Part shown: positions 1 to 7,079 of the stretch, piece by piece | Layout of the letters: each line of letters opens with the position of its first letter | How positions within the stretch are numbered: the stretch's first letter is position 1 | Assembly (NCBI GenBank): GCA_035687745.1 | Contig: DASRVA010000188.1 | Coordinates: 1-17,601 of the forward strand | Reading direction: 5' to 3' | From: DASRVA01 sp035687745 | GTDB taxonomy: Bacteria > Gemmatimonadota > Gemmatimonadetes > JACCXV01 > JAHWKZ01 | Length of the DNA stretch: 17,601 nt | The notes under the pieces: generated by a model | The model's input: only the letters and a program-made list of their open reading frames with translations | Told to the model about the DNA's origin: nothing | Databases searched by the model: none | Program-made: the position numbers and the translations under genes

Positions 1-1
1 G

Positions 2-157
2 CTGCCGGCGGGTGTGGAGATGGTGATGCCGGGCGACAACATCACGCTGAAGGGCGAGCTGATCACGCCGGTGGCGATGGACGACGGGCTCCGGTTCGCG
101 ATCCGCGAGGGCGGACGCACCGTCGGCGCCGGCGTCGTGACGAGGATCGAGCAATAG
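2..157 (+). CDS. tuf: Elongation factor Tu, C-terminal end (partial, 5' end outside the window)
   Basis: Only the last 51 codons are present, and they read into the window in frame from base 2. They match the end of EF-Tu domain 3: the segment VEMVMPGDN, then a hydrophobic beta strand, LRFAIREGGRTVGAGVV and a TRIEQ terminus before TAG. EF-Tu is the GTPase that carries aminoacyl-tRNA to the ribosomal A site. The stop codon is followed directly by the rpsJ ATG with no spacer. This implies that a str-type operon (rpsL-rpsG-fusA-tuf, outside the window and inferred) runs straight into the S10 cluster. The family call is secure; full length and copy number cannot be judged. Confidence 0.96.
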   Translation: MPAGVEMVMPGDNITLKGELITPVAMDDGLRFAIREGGRTVGAGVVTRIEQ

Positions 158-463
<306 letters not shown>

Positions 464-464
464 G

Positions 465-1094
465 ATGGCGGGATTGATCGGAAAGAAGATCGGGATGACC
501 CAGGCCTTCGACGAGGACGGCCGGGCGTACGCCGTCACCGTGATCCAGGCGGGTCCCAACTACGTGACCCAGGTCAAGACGGTGAACGGCGACGGCTATC
601 GGGCGGTCCAGCTCGGGTATGGGGAGACGTCCGAGAAGCACGTGACCAGGCCCGTGCTGGGCCATCTCGCCAAGGCAGGCGTGGGGCCGGTCCGCAAGCT
701 GGTCGAGTTCGAGGTCGCCGAGGACGCCTCGTTCGAGGCGGGCCAGGCGCTGTCGCCGGCCGACGTGCTGGCGCCCGGCGACCGCGTCGACGTGGTCGGC
801 GTCTCCAAGGGTAAGGGGTTCCAGGGCGTCGTGAAGCGGCACGGTCATCACGGCTACGACGCCTCGCACGGAACCAAGACGCATCACCGCCGGCCCGGAT
901 CGATGGGCTCGGCCGCCTTCCCGTCCCGGTCGCTCAAGAATCGAAAGCTCCCCGGGCAGACGGGCGGGCGGCGGACGACGGTCCGGAACCTCGAGGTCCT
1001 CAAGGTCGACGCCGAGCAGCAGCTCGTCTGGGTCAAGGGTTCGGTCCCGGGGGCGCGGAACAGCGTCCTTCAGCTCAGGAAGCGGGAGGCGTGA
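465..1094 (+). CDS. rplC: 50S ribosomal protein L3 (uL3)
   Basis: The 209-residue protein begins MAGLIGKKIGMTQAF, typical of bacterial L3. It has the conserved SKGKGFQGVVKRHG stretch at about residues 114-127, followed by the long loop that reaches toward the peptidyl transferase centre (GSMGSAAFPSRS, then LPGQTGG). L3 is an early-assembly 50S protein bound near the 23S 3' end. The loop has Ser/Ala where E. coli carries its methylated Gln, as in many non-proteobacterial L3s. The ATG lies one base after the rpsJ stop, with a purine-rich stretch (ggagatcaagg) upstream inside rpsJ. Confidence 0.98.
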   Translation: MAGLIGKKIGMTQAFDEDGRAYAVTVIQAGPNYVTQVKTVNGDGYRAVQLGYGETSEKHVTRPVLGHLAKAGVGPVRKLVEFEVAEDASFEAGQALSPADVLAPGDRVDVVGVSKGKGFQGVVKRHGHHGYDASHGTKTHHRRPGSMGSAAFPSRSLKNRKLPGQTGGRRTTVRNLEVLKVDAEQQLVWVKGSVPGARNSVLQLRKREA

Positions 1095-1747
1095 TGGCCG
1101 GGGTCCAGGTTCATACGATGACGGGGGTTTCCGACCGGAAGGTCGACCTCCCGGAGGAATGGTTCGGGGTGGTGGTCAACCGTCATGCCCTCTACCAGGC
1201 GACCCGGGCCCAGCGGACGAACGAGCGCGCCGGGACGGCCTCGACCCAGACCCGCGCCGAGGTCCGCGGAGGCGGAGCCAAGCCGTGGCGCCAGAAGGGG
1301 ACCGGGCGGGCCCGCGCGGGCTCGATCCGCTCGCCTCTCTGGACGGGCGGCGGGGTGATCTTCGGCCCGCGGCCCAAGACGTGGCGCGAGCGGCTGCCGA
1401 AGCGGGTCCGCCAGATCGCGTTCGCATCCGCGCTGTCCGACCGGGCCGCCCACGGACAGGTCCGGGTGGTCGCGCTCGACGCGTTCGACGAGCCCAAGAC
1501 CGCGCGGCTGGCCAAGGCCCTCGCCGGCTGGGAGACCGAGGGGGGGAAGGTCCTGATCCTGACGGCGGGGCATGACGAGAACCTGATCCTGTCGGGCCGC
1601 AACCTGCCCAGGGTGACGATCAAGAAGTTCAGCGACGCCTCGGCCCTCGACGTCCTGCTTCACGACGTCGTGGCGGTCGAGGACGGGGCCTGGGCGACAC
1701 GCCCGGCGCCCGGCGCCGGAAACGGCGCGGAGGAGAACGATGGATAG
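1094..1747 (+). CDS. rplD: 50S ribosomal protein L4 (uL4)
   Basis: The product is 217 residues. The L4 hallmark extended loop is present: RGGGAKPWRQKGTGRARAGS (about residues 58-77) continuing into IRSPLWTGGGVIFGP. This loop lines the peptide exit tunnel with L22 and is the usual site of macrolide-resistance changes. The ATG at 1094 shares its A with the rplC stop (TGATG), and an in-frame GTG at 1091 would add one residue; the ATG is preferred. The C-terminus (ATRPAPGAGNGAEENDG) is a low-complexity tail. The last 8 bases overlap rplW. In E. coli L4 represses its own operon through a leader not seen here. Confidence 0.97.
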   Translation: MAGVQVHTMTGVSDRKVDLPEEWFGVVVNRHALYQATRAQRTNERAGTASTQTRAEVRGGGAKPWRQKGTGRARAGSIRSPLWTGGGVIFGPRPKTWRERLPKRVRQIAFASALSDRAAHGQVRVVALDAFDEPKTARLAKALAGWETEGGKVLILTAGHDENLILSGRNLPRVTIKKFSDASALDVLLHDVVAVEDGAWATRPAPGAGNGAEENDG

Positions 1748-2033
1748 GAAGCGCTATCGCGTGATCCAGCGGCCGCTCTTCACGGAGAAGTCGACGCGGC
1801 TCCAGGAGGAGCTGAACCAGTACGCCTTCGCGGTCGATGCGGGGGCCAACAAGCACGAGATCGCCGACGCGATCGAGAAGCTCTTCGGCGTGACGGTCCG
1901 GAGCGTCCGGACCCAGGGCCACATGGGCAAGGTGCGCCGCATGGGCCGCTTCGCCGGCCGTCAGGCGGACTGGAAGAAGGCGATCGTGACGCTCGCGGAA
2001 GGCGAGTCGATCGACTTGTACGAAGGGATCTAG
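1740..2033 (+). CDS. rplW: 50S ribosomal protein L23 (uL23)
   Basis: This 97-residue protein has the L23 N-terminus RYRVIQRPLFTEKS, the NQYAFAVDAGANKHEIADAI core, and the loop rich in Gly, Lys and Arg (GHMGKVRRMGRFAGR) that contacts 23S domain III. L23 sits at the tunnel exit and docks trigger factor and SRP. Its start overlaps the end of rplD by 8 nt, and the RBS-like GGAGGAGAACG run ending at 1739 lies within rplD, so translation is probably coupled. The length is normal and nothing is unusual. Confidence 0.97.
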   Translation: MDRKRYRVIQRPLFTEKSTRLQEELNQYAFAVDAGANKHEIADAIEKLFGVTVRSVRTQGHMGKVRRMGRFAGRQADWKKAIVTLAEGESIDLYEGI

Positions 2034-2040
2034 GAGAGCC

Positions 2041-2874
2041 ATGGGCATCAAGAAGTTCAAGCCGGTCACCCCCAGCTCGCGATTCCGGACGGTCCACGAC
2101 CGCGCCGAGATCAGCGGCGGCGTGGAGCCCGAGCGGTCGCTGGTGGAGCCGATCCGGAAGTCGGGCGGTCGCAACAACGACGGCCACATCACGAGCCGCC
2201 GCCGAGGCGGGGGGCACAAGCGCCGCTACCGGCGGATCGATTTCAAGCGCGACAAGCTGGGCGTGCCGGGGAAGGTCGCGTCCATCGAGTACGACCCGAA
2301 CCGGTCGGCCAACATCGCCCTGATCCACTACGCGGACGGCGAGAAGCGGTACATCCTGGCCCCCAGCGGGCTGACGGTCGGAACCACCATCGAGGCCGGC
2401 CCGGAGGCTGACATGAAGGTCGGCAACTCGCTGCCGCTGGCGCGGATCCCGCTCGGTACGACGATCCATAACGTGGAGCTGAAACCGGGCAAGGGGGGCC
2501 AGCTCGGGCGGGCCGCCGGAGCCGAAATCCAGCTCGTCGCCCGTGAGGGCGACTTCGTCCTCCTGCGGCTGCCGTCCACCGAGCTGCGCCGGGTCCATGG
2601 CGTGTGCCGGGCGACGATCGGGCAGGTCGGGAACCTGGACCACGAGAAGGTCTCGCTGGGCAAGGCCGGCGCCAAGCGCTGGCGGGGGCGCCGTCCCGAG
2701 GTCCGGGGCGTGGCGATGAACCCGGTCGACCACCCGCTCGGCGGCGGCGAAGGCAAGTCCTCGGGCGGCCGGCACCCGGTGACGCCGTGGGGCAAGCCGA
2801 CCAAGGGATACAAGACGCGGAAGAAGCGGAAGGCGTCATCCAAGTACATCGTCCGCCGTCGCGGACAGAAGTAG
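2041..2874 (+). CDS. rplB: 50S ribosomal protein L2 (uL2)
   Basis: The product is 277 residues, normal for L2. The N-terminal extension carries GRNNDGHITSRRRGGGHKR, followed by the OB-fold and SH3-like domains and the C-terminal signature AMNPVDHPLGGGEGKSSGG. L2 supports subunit association and the peptidyl transferase centre. The functionally important His of the DHP motif (H231 here) is kept, while the next His of the common DHPHGGGEG form is Leu (L233). It starts at ATG 2041 after a GGAGAG purine stretch, seven bases after rplW. The basic tail (KTRKKRKASSKYIVRRR) is typical. Confidence 0.98.
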   Translation: MGIKKFKPVTPSSRFRTVHDRAEISGGVEPERSLVEPIRKSGGRNNDGHITSRRRGGGHKRRYRRIDFKRDKLGVPGKVASIEYDPNRSANIALIHYADGEKRYILAPSGLTVGTTIEAGPEADMKVGNSLPLARIPLGTTIHNVELKPGKGGQLGRAAGAEIQLVAREGDFVLLRLPSTELRRVHGVCRATIGQVGNLDHEKVSLGKAGAKRWRGRRPEVRGVAMNPVDHPLGGGEGKSSGGRHPVTPWGKPTKGYKTRKKRKASSKYIVRRRGQK

Positions 2875-2887
2875 CGAGGAGAGACCG

Positions 2888-3178
2888 ATGGCACGTTCGC
2901 TCAAGAAGGGACCCTTCGTGGAGGACCGGCTCCTGGCGCGGGTCCACCAGATGAACCAGAAGGGTGACAAGCGCGTGATCAAGACCTGGTCGCGGGCCTC
3001 GATGATCACCCCCGACTTCGTGGGGCACACGATCGCTGTCCACAACGGCAACAAGTTCATCCCGGTCTACGTCACCGAGAACATGGTCGGCCACAAGCTG
3101 GGCGAGTTCGCCCCGACCCGGATCTTTCGTGGCCATGGTGGCCGCCTGGCGTCCGAGAAGAAGGTCAAGCTCGTCTGA
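2888..3178 (+). CDS. rpsS: 30S ribosomal protein S19 (uS19)
   Basis: The product is 96 residues, starting MARSLKKGPFVEDRLL. It contains the S19 signature around SRASMITPDFVGHTIAVHNG and KFIPVYVTENMVGHKLGEFA, then the basic tail FRGHGGRLASEKKVKLV. S19 forms a complex with S13 in the 30S head near the A site. A strong gaggagaga Shine-Dalgarno region lies just before the ATG. The TGA stop shares its last base with the rplV start (TGATG), suggesting translational coupling. Confidence 0.98.
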   Translation: MARSLKKGPFVEDRLLARVHQMNQKGDKRVIKTWSRASMITPDFVGHTIAVHNGNKFIPVYVTENMVGHKLGEFAPTRIFRGHGGRLASEKKVKLV

Positions 3179-3519
3179 TGGAAGCGCGCGCGATCAGCCG
3201 CCACGTCCGGGTCACGCCGCGCAAGGTGCGGACGGTGATCGATCTCATTCGCGGCAAGACCGTGGAGGAGGCGTACGCGACGCTCCAGTTCACCAAGAAG
3301 GGCGCCGCGATCCCGGTTCTCAAGACGCTCCGTTCGGCGGTCTCCAACGCCATGCAGGCCGAGGGGGGCTACGGGCCCGAGGACCTGATCATCACGGAAG
3401 CGTTCGCCGATCCCGGTCCGACCTGGAAGCGCATCCGCCCGCGGGCCATGGGGCGCGCGTACCGGGTGCGCAAGCGGACCAGCCACATCACGGTCGTCGT
3501 GTCCACGCGAGAGGAGTAA
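3178..3519 (+). CDS. rplV: 50S ribosomal protein L22 (uL22)
   Basis: The 113-residue protein has the L22 pattern: ISRHVRVTPRKVRTVIDLIRGK near the N-terminus, the LKTLRSAVSNAMQ helix, and the long beta hairpin ending RAMGRAYRVRKRTSHITVVV. The hairpin extends into the exit tunnel opposite L4. The start is ATG 3178, overlapping the rpsS stop. The second codon context MEARAISRHVR is slightly shorter than in many L22s, but all conserved core positions are present. Confidence 0.97.
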   Translation: MEARAISRHVRVTPRKVRTVIDLIRGKTVEEAYATLQFTKKGAAIPVLKTLRSAVSNAMQAEGGYGPEDLIITEAFADPGPTWKRIRPRAMGRAYRVRKRTSHITVVVSTREE

Positions 3520-3523
3520 TCGA

Positions 3524-4171
3524 GTGGGACAGAAGACATCACCGATCGGTTTCCGGCTCGGCATCGTCAAGCCCTGGCGGTCGCGCTGGTACAACCACAA
3601 GAACATGCCGGAGTGGATCGCCGAGGATCAGATGATCCGCCGCTACCTCAAGAACCGGCTCTCGCACGCGGCGATCTCCCGTGTCGACATCGAGCGGACC
3701 CCGCAGCGGATCACCGTGATCGTCTTTACGGCGCGGCCTGGGGTCGTGATCGGCCGCAAGGGGTCCGAGGTGGACAAGCTGCGCGACGAGCTGGCCCGGC
3801 TGACGGATGCCGACGTCTCGATCAAGGTCGAGGAGGTGAAGCGGCCCGAGCTGGACGCCCAGCTCGTAGCCGACAACATCGCCTTCCAGCTCGCCCAGCG
3901 GATCTCGCACCGGCGCGCCATGAAGAAGGCGGTGACCTCCGCGATGCGGATGGGGGCCGAGGGGATCAAGATCCAGTGCGGCGGCCGGCTGGGTGGCAAC
4001 GAGATCTCGCGCAGCGAGGGGTACCACGAAGGCCGTGTCCCCCTGCACACGCTGCGGGCCGACATCGATTTCGCGAAGTCGACGTCCCGGACGACGTTCG
4101 GGACCATCGGCGTGAAGGTCTGGATCTTCAAGGGCGAGGTGCTCGGCGCCGAGTCCGAGCGCGTGGGATAG
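3524..4171 (+). CDS. rpsC: 30S ribosomal protein S3 (uS3)
   Basis: This 215-residue protein starts at GTG 3524, giving the diagnostic MGQKTSPIGFRLGI. A strong gaggag sequence (3511-3516) lies 7 nt upstream and fixes the start. A type II KH domain is visible with its GRKG loop (VVIGRKGSEVDKLRDEL). The C-terminal domain carries GAEGIKIQCGGRLGGNEISRSE and the final FGTIGVKVWIFKGEV. S3 lies at the mRNA entry channel and takes part in mRNA unwinding. Bacterial S3 lengths are commonly 210-240 residues, so this copy has a short tail. Confidence 0.98.
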   Translation: MGQKTSPIGFRLGIVKPWRSRWYNHKNMPEWIAEDQMIRRYLKNRLSHAAISRVDIERTPQRITVIVFTARPGVVIGRKGSEVDKLRDELARLTDADVSIKVEEVKRPELDAQLVADNIAFQLAQRISHRRAMKKAVTSAMRMGAEGIKIQCGGRLGGNEISRSEGYHEGRVPLHTLRADIDFAKSTSRTTFGTIGVKVWIFKGEVLGAESERVG

Positions 4172-4175
4172 CATC

Positions 4176-4595
4176 ATGTTGATGCCGAAGCGGATCAAGT
4201 ACCGGAAGCAGCATCGTGGTCGCCGCCGTGGGCAGGCGACGAGGGGCAACACCGTCGCCTTCGGCGAGTGGGGGCTGCAGTCGCTGGATCCGGCCTGGAT
4301 CACGAACCGCCAGCTCGAGGCCGCCCGCGTGGCGCTGACCCGGCACATCAAGCGCGGCGGGAAGGTGTGGATCAGGGTCTTTCCCGACAAGCCGGTCACC
4401 AAGAAGCCGGCCGAGACCCGGATGGGTAAAGGGAAGGGCAATCCCGAGGGCTGGGTCGCGGTCGTCCAGCCCGGGCGCGTTCTGTTCGAGATCGAGGGCG
4501 TGGACGAGAAGCTCGCCCGCGCCGCCCTGCGGCTGGCTTCGGCGAAGCTGCCGATCAAGACGCGCGTGGTGAGCCGACACGGAGCGACGGAATGA
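4176..4595 (+). CDS. rplP: 50S ribosomal protein L16 (uL16)
   Basis: The product is 139 residues and begins MLMPKRIKYRKQHRGR, close to the family consensus MLxPKRTKxRK, so ATG 4176 is preferred over ATG 4182. It has the IKRGGKVWIRVFPDKPVTKK segment and the ETRMGKGKG motif, where a conserved Arg (R82) projects to the peptidyl transferase centre. L16 organises the A-site tRNA elbow region and is a late assembly protein. It overlaps the rpmC start by 4 nt (ATGA). Confidence 0.98.
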   Translation: MLMPKRIKYRKQHRGRRRGQATRGNTVAFGEWGLQSLDPAWITNRQLEAARVALTRHIKRGGKVWIRVFPDKPVTKKPAETRMGKGKGNPEGWVAVVQPGRVLFEIEGVDEKLARAALRLASAKLPIKTRVVSRHGATE

Positions 4596-4792
4596 AGACC
4601 GAGGAGATTCGCGAGTACACGGACGAAGTGTTGGCGGACCGGATCCTCGAGATGGAGGAGGAACTGTTCCGCCTCCGGCTCCAGAACGAGACCGGACAGC
4701 TCGAGAATCCGCTCCTGGTGCGCGCGATGCGGAAAGACCTGGCGCGGTGCAAGACGATTCGCCGCGAACGTGAGCGGGAGGGGCGTGAATGA
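4592..4792 (+). CDS. rpmC: 50S ribosomal protein L29 (uL29)
   Basis: The 66-residue product matches L29: two helices with the family motif ELFRLRLQNETGQLENP in the centre and the terminal RKDLARCKTIRREREREG. L29 sits next to L23 at the tunnel exit. The ATG overlaps the rplP stop (ATGA), and the stop overlaps the rpsQ ATG in the same way, so it is coupled at both ends. Size is normal. Confidence 0.96.
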   Translation: MKTEEIREYTDEVLADRILEMEEELFRLRLQNETGQLENPLLVRAMRKDLARCKTIRREREREGRE

Positions 4793-5049
4793 GCGATCGC
4801 GACAACAATCGGAAGGTGCGCCAGGGGCGAGTGGTCAGCGACAAGATGGACAAGACCGTCGTCGTGGCCGTCGAGAGCCTGGTCCAGCACCCTCTGTACG
4901 GGAAGCGCATGAAGCGGACGAAGAAGCTTCACGCGCACGACGAGCAGAACGACTGCCATGCGGGAGACCTGGTCGAGGTCATGGAGACCCGCCCGCTTTC
5001 GAGGACGAAGCGCTGGCGCGTGACCCGTGTCGTCGAGCGGGCCCGGTAG
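4789..5049 (+). CDS. rpsQ: 30S ribosomal protein S17 (uS17)
   Basis: This 86-residue OB-fold protein has GRVVSDKMDKTVVVAVE near its N-terminus, HPLYGKRMKRTKKLHAHDE, and the S17 signature GDLVEVMETRPLSRTKRWRV. S17 is a primary binder of 16S helices 7 and 11. It is the last gene of the classical S10 operon; the following rplN lies only 3 nt downstream, so S10 and spc clusters appear fused here. Confidence 0.98.
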   Translation: MSDRDNNRKVRQGRVVSDKMDKTVVVAVESLVQHPLYGKRMKRTKKLHAHDEQNDCHAGDLVEVMETRPLSRTKRWRVTRVVERAR

Positions 5050-5052
5050 CCC

Positions 5053-5421
5053 ATGATCCAGCAGGAATCGATCATCCGGATCGCGGATAACTCGGGCGCC
5101 AAGCGCGCTCTGGTGATCAAGGTGCTGGGTGGCACCCGGCGCCGCTATGCCGGGCTGGGCGACCTGGTGGTCGTGACGGTCAAGGACGCGTTGCCCGACG
5201 GCACCATCAAGAAGAGCGAGGTCGCCAAGGCGGTGATCGTCCGGACCACCAAGGAGACGCGGCGCCGCGACGGGACGTACATCAAGTTCGACGAGAACGC
5301 GGGCGTGATCGTGAACGACGCCGGCGAGCCGCGGGGCACGCGGATCTTCGGACCTGTGGCGCGGGAGCTCCGCGAGAAACGGTTCATGAAGATCGTTTCG
5401 CTGGCCCCCGAAGTGCTGTAG
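5053..5421 (+). CDS. rplN: 50S ribosomal protein L14 (uL14)
   Basis: The 122-residue product has exactly the usual L14 length. It starts MIQQESIIRIADNSGAKRA and ends FMKIVSLAPEVL, with the conserved GVIVNDAGEPRGTRIFGPVARELR segment. L14 forms intersubunit bridges with 16S helix 14 and binds L19; it is also the docking site of the silencing factor RsfS. In E. coli it opens the spc operon, but here only 3 nt separate it from rpsQ, with no visible promoter. Confidence 0.98.
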   Translation: MIQQESIIRIADNSGAKRALVIKVLGGTRRRYAGLGDLVVVTVKDALPDGTIKKSEVAKAVIVRTTKETRRRDGTYIKFDENAGVIVNDAGEPRGTRIFGPVARELREKRFMKIVSLAPEVL

Positions 5422-5431
5422 GAGGCGCAGG

Positions 5432-5758
5432 ATGGCCAGGATCGTCAAGGGCGACGTGGTGCTCGTCGTATCGGGCAACGATAGGGGAAAGACCGGCAAG
5501 GTCCTCGCGATCTTTCCCGACAAGCAACGAGTCATCGTGGAAGGAGTGAACTTCATCAAGCGGCACACGCGGCCGTCGCAGAAGAATCCGCAGGGTGGCG
5601 TCGTCGAGCGCGAGGCCGCCATTCACCTGTCGAACGTGATGCCGTACGACTCAGGCGCCGGGCGCGGGACTCGCGTGCGGGTGCGAACGCTTAGCGACGG
5701 CAAGCGCGTGCGCGAGAGCGTGACGAGCGGCGAAGTGCTGGAGAAGCCGAAGGGCTGA
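5432..5758 (+). CDS. rplX: 50S ribosomal protein L24 (uL24)
   Basis: The product is 108 residues. The N-terminal KOW motif is clear (VKGDVVLVVSGNDRGKTGKV), followed by VIVEGVNFIKRHTRPSQ and GGVVEREAAIHLSNVM. L24 is an assembly initiator of the 50S subunit bound at the 23S 5' end. Some relatives have a CxxC pair after SNVM; here that stretch reads PYDSGAGRGTRV, so it is a non-zinc form. The ATG is preceded by taggaggcgcagg, an excellent ribosome binding site. Confidence 0.97.
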   Translation: MARIVKGDVVLVVSGNDRGKTGKVLAIFPDKQRVIVEGVNFIKRHTRPSQKNPQGGVVEREAAIHLSNVMPYDSGAGRGTRVRVRTLSDGKRVRESVTSGEVLEKPKG

Positions 5759-5759
5759 C

Positions 5760-6329
5760 ATGGCGCGCCTCAAGCAGACCTACGAAACGTCGATCCGCTC
5801 CCAGATGATGAAGGAGTTCGGCTACGACAACCCGCATCAGGTTCCGCGGATCGAGAAGATCGTGATCAACGTGGGGATGGGAGACGCGATCGACAATCCC
5901 AAGCTCCTCGACACGACCGTCAGCGAGCTGGCCGCGATCACCGGCCAGCGTCCGACCGTGACACGGGCCAAGAAGTCGATCTCCAACTTCCGTCTCCGCG
6001 AGGGAATGTCGATCGGCGCCAAGGTGACGTTGCGCGGCAACCGGATGTACGAGTTCCTGGACCGGCTGATCAACGTGGCGATCCCGCGGATTCGCGATTT
6101 CCGTGGGGTCCCGACGCGCTCGTTCGACGGGCGCGGGAACTACACCCTGGGGATCAAGGAGCAGCTCATCTTCCCCGAGGTGGACTACGACAAGGTGGAC
6201 AAGGTCCACGGCATGGACATCACGATCGTGACCACGGCCGAGCGCGACGACGAGGCCATGGCGCTGCTGACGTCCTTTGGCATGCCCTTCCGCCGTCAGG
6301 CGGCGCGGCAGGCCGGTGGAAACGCGTAG
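5760..6329 (+). CDS. rplE: 50S ribosomal protein L5 (uL5)
   Basis: The product is 189 residues. Diagnostic segments are VPRIEKIVINVGMGDAIDN, TGQRPTVTRAKKSISNFRLREGM and FRGVPTRSFDGRGNYTLGIKEQ, with the C-terminal AMALLTSFGMPFR. L5 belongs to the 5S RNP with L18 and L25 and contacts P-site tRNA. It begins one base after the rplX stop. In E. coli the S8 repressor binds mRNA near this start; I did not find a convincing S8-like site here by eye. Confidence 0.98.
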   Translation: MARLKQTYETSIRSQMMKEFGYDNPHQVPRIEKIVINVGMGDAIDNPKLLDTTVSELAAITGQRPTVTRAKKSISNFRLREGMSIGAKVTLRGNRMYEFLDRLINVAIPRIRDFRGVPTRSFDGRGNYTLGIKEQLIFPEVDYDKVDKVHGMDITIVTTAERDDEAMALLTSFGMPFRRQAARQAGGNA

Positions 6330-6347
6330 GCCCGGAGGAGGCAAGGC

Positions 6348-6533
6348 TTGGCCAAGAAGTCCTGGATCGCGAAGAACAAGAAGAAGCCGAAGTTCGAGGT
6401 GCGCAGGGTGAACCGCTGCAACCGCTGCGGCCGCGCGCGGGCCTTCCTGCGTCAGTTCGGGCTGTGCCGGATCTGCTTCCGGGAGCTCGCGCTGAGCGGA
6501 GAGATCCCCGGCGTCCGCAAAGCCAGCTGGTGA
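6348..6533 (+). CDS. rpsZ: 30S ribosomal protein S14, zinc-binding short type (uS14)
   Basis: The 61-residue protein is the short, zinc-dependent S14 form. Cysteines at 24, 27, 40 and 43 make the CxxC-x12-CxxC ribbon (CNRCGRARAFLRQFGLCRIC), followed by FRELALSGEIPGVRKASW. S14 is a late 30S head protein. The start is TTG at 6348, chosen because a strong GGAGGAGG lies at 6334-6341, 6 nt away, and the resulting MAKKSW N-terminus fits the family. The stop codon lies at the base of the large palindrome described at 6532-6653. Confidence 0.97.
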   Translation: MAKKSWIAKNKKKPKFEVRRVNRCNRCGRARAFLRQFGLCRICFRELALSGEIPGVRKASW

Positions 6534-6653
6534 GGTCGCTGAAAATGACCAAGCTCTGCGTTGCGCTTCCTCGGCCAGCCTGCGGCGCACCTTTCAGTGC
6601 GCCTCGGCTGTCCTCGGTCACGCGCCTTGATCTTGGTCATTTTGAGCGACCTC
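6532..6653. repeat. 122-nt imperfect palindrome filling the rpsZ-rpsH gap
   Basis: The outer arms 6532-6553 and 6632-6653 are inverted copies, 21 of 22 positions pairing (mismatch 6541/6644); the left arm includes CTGAAAATGACCAAG and the right arm CTTGGTCATTTTGAG. Inside, a perfect 7-bp hairpin GGCGCAC-CTTTCA-GTGCGCC lies at 6584-6603, extended by CAGCC/GGCTG (6576-6580 with 6606-6610). Short further pairings, such as 6558-6561 with 6622-6625, could join the two into one long imperfect stem. CCTCGG occurs three times (6569, 6602, 6612). The left arm contains the last two bases of the rpsZ stop. There is no transposase and no clear target duplication. It may be a miniature mobile palindrome (MITE/REP-like) or a transcript structure; this is inference. 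Confidence 0.8.
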
Positions 6654-6664
6654 GAATCCGTAAC

Positions 6665-6669
6665 AGGAG
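6665..6669 (+). promoter_or_regulatory. Ribosome binding site of rpsH (decides the start)
   Basis: AGGAG lies 8 nt before ATG 6678 and just beyond the palindrome. It supports that ATG rather than the in-frame GTG at 6681, the ATG at 6684, or any upstream start inside the palindrome. The surrounding TAACAGGAGAAT recurs upstream of rpsD at 12967-12978. Confidence 0.75.
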
Positions 6670-6677
6670 AATTTGAA

Positions 6678-7073
6678 ATGGTGATGACCGATCCCGTCGC
6701 CGACTGTCTCACGCGCATCCGGAACGCCTGCCGGGCTCGGCAGAAGCGCGTCGACATCCCGGCGTCCAAGATCAAGGTGGAAATCGCCCGCATCCTGCTC
6801 GAGAACCACTACATCCAGAACTACAAGGTGCTGGATGACGGGAAGCAGGGGGTCCTGAGGGTGTACCTGAAGTACCACGACGACCGGCCCGTCCTGCACG
6901 GGATCGAGCGCGTCTCGCGGCCCGGGCTCCGCGTGTACCGGAAGCGCGACGGGCTGCCACGGGTGAGGGGCGGCATCGGGACCGCGATCGTGTCCACGTC
7001 CAGGGGGTTGCTGACCGACCGCGAGGCCCGCGAGGCGGGCATCGGCGGCGAGGTCGTGGCCCGCGTCTGGTAG
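6678..7073 (+). CDS. rpsH: 30S ribosomal protein S8 (uS8)
   Basis: With the start at ATG 6678 the product is 131 residues, normal for S8. It opens MVMTDPVADCLTRIRNACRA and ends with the S8 signature GTAIVSTSRGLLTDREAREAGIGGEVVARVW. S8 is a primary 16S binder (helix 21) and in E. coli represses the spc operon. The open frame extends upstream to 6561, but that part is the palindrome and resembles no S8, so it is excluded. Unlike its neighbours, this gene has a 144-nt gap upstream. Confidence 0.97.
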   Translation: MVMTDPVADCLTRIRNACRARQKRVDIPASKIKVEIARILLENHYIQNYKVLDDGKQGVLRVYLKYHDDRPVLHGIERVSRPGLRVYRKRDGLPRVRGGIGTAIVSTSRGLLTDREAREAGIGGEVVARVW

Positions 7074-7079
7074 GCGATT

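Noticed and set aside
6464..6676. Open frame through the rpsZ-rpsH gap, and an upstream extension of rpsH to 6561
   Set aside because: Both read through the palindrome and give Arg/Pro-rich sequence unlike any S8 or known protein; the AGGAG at 6665 points to ATG 6678.
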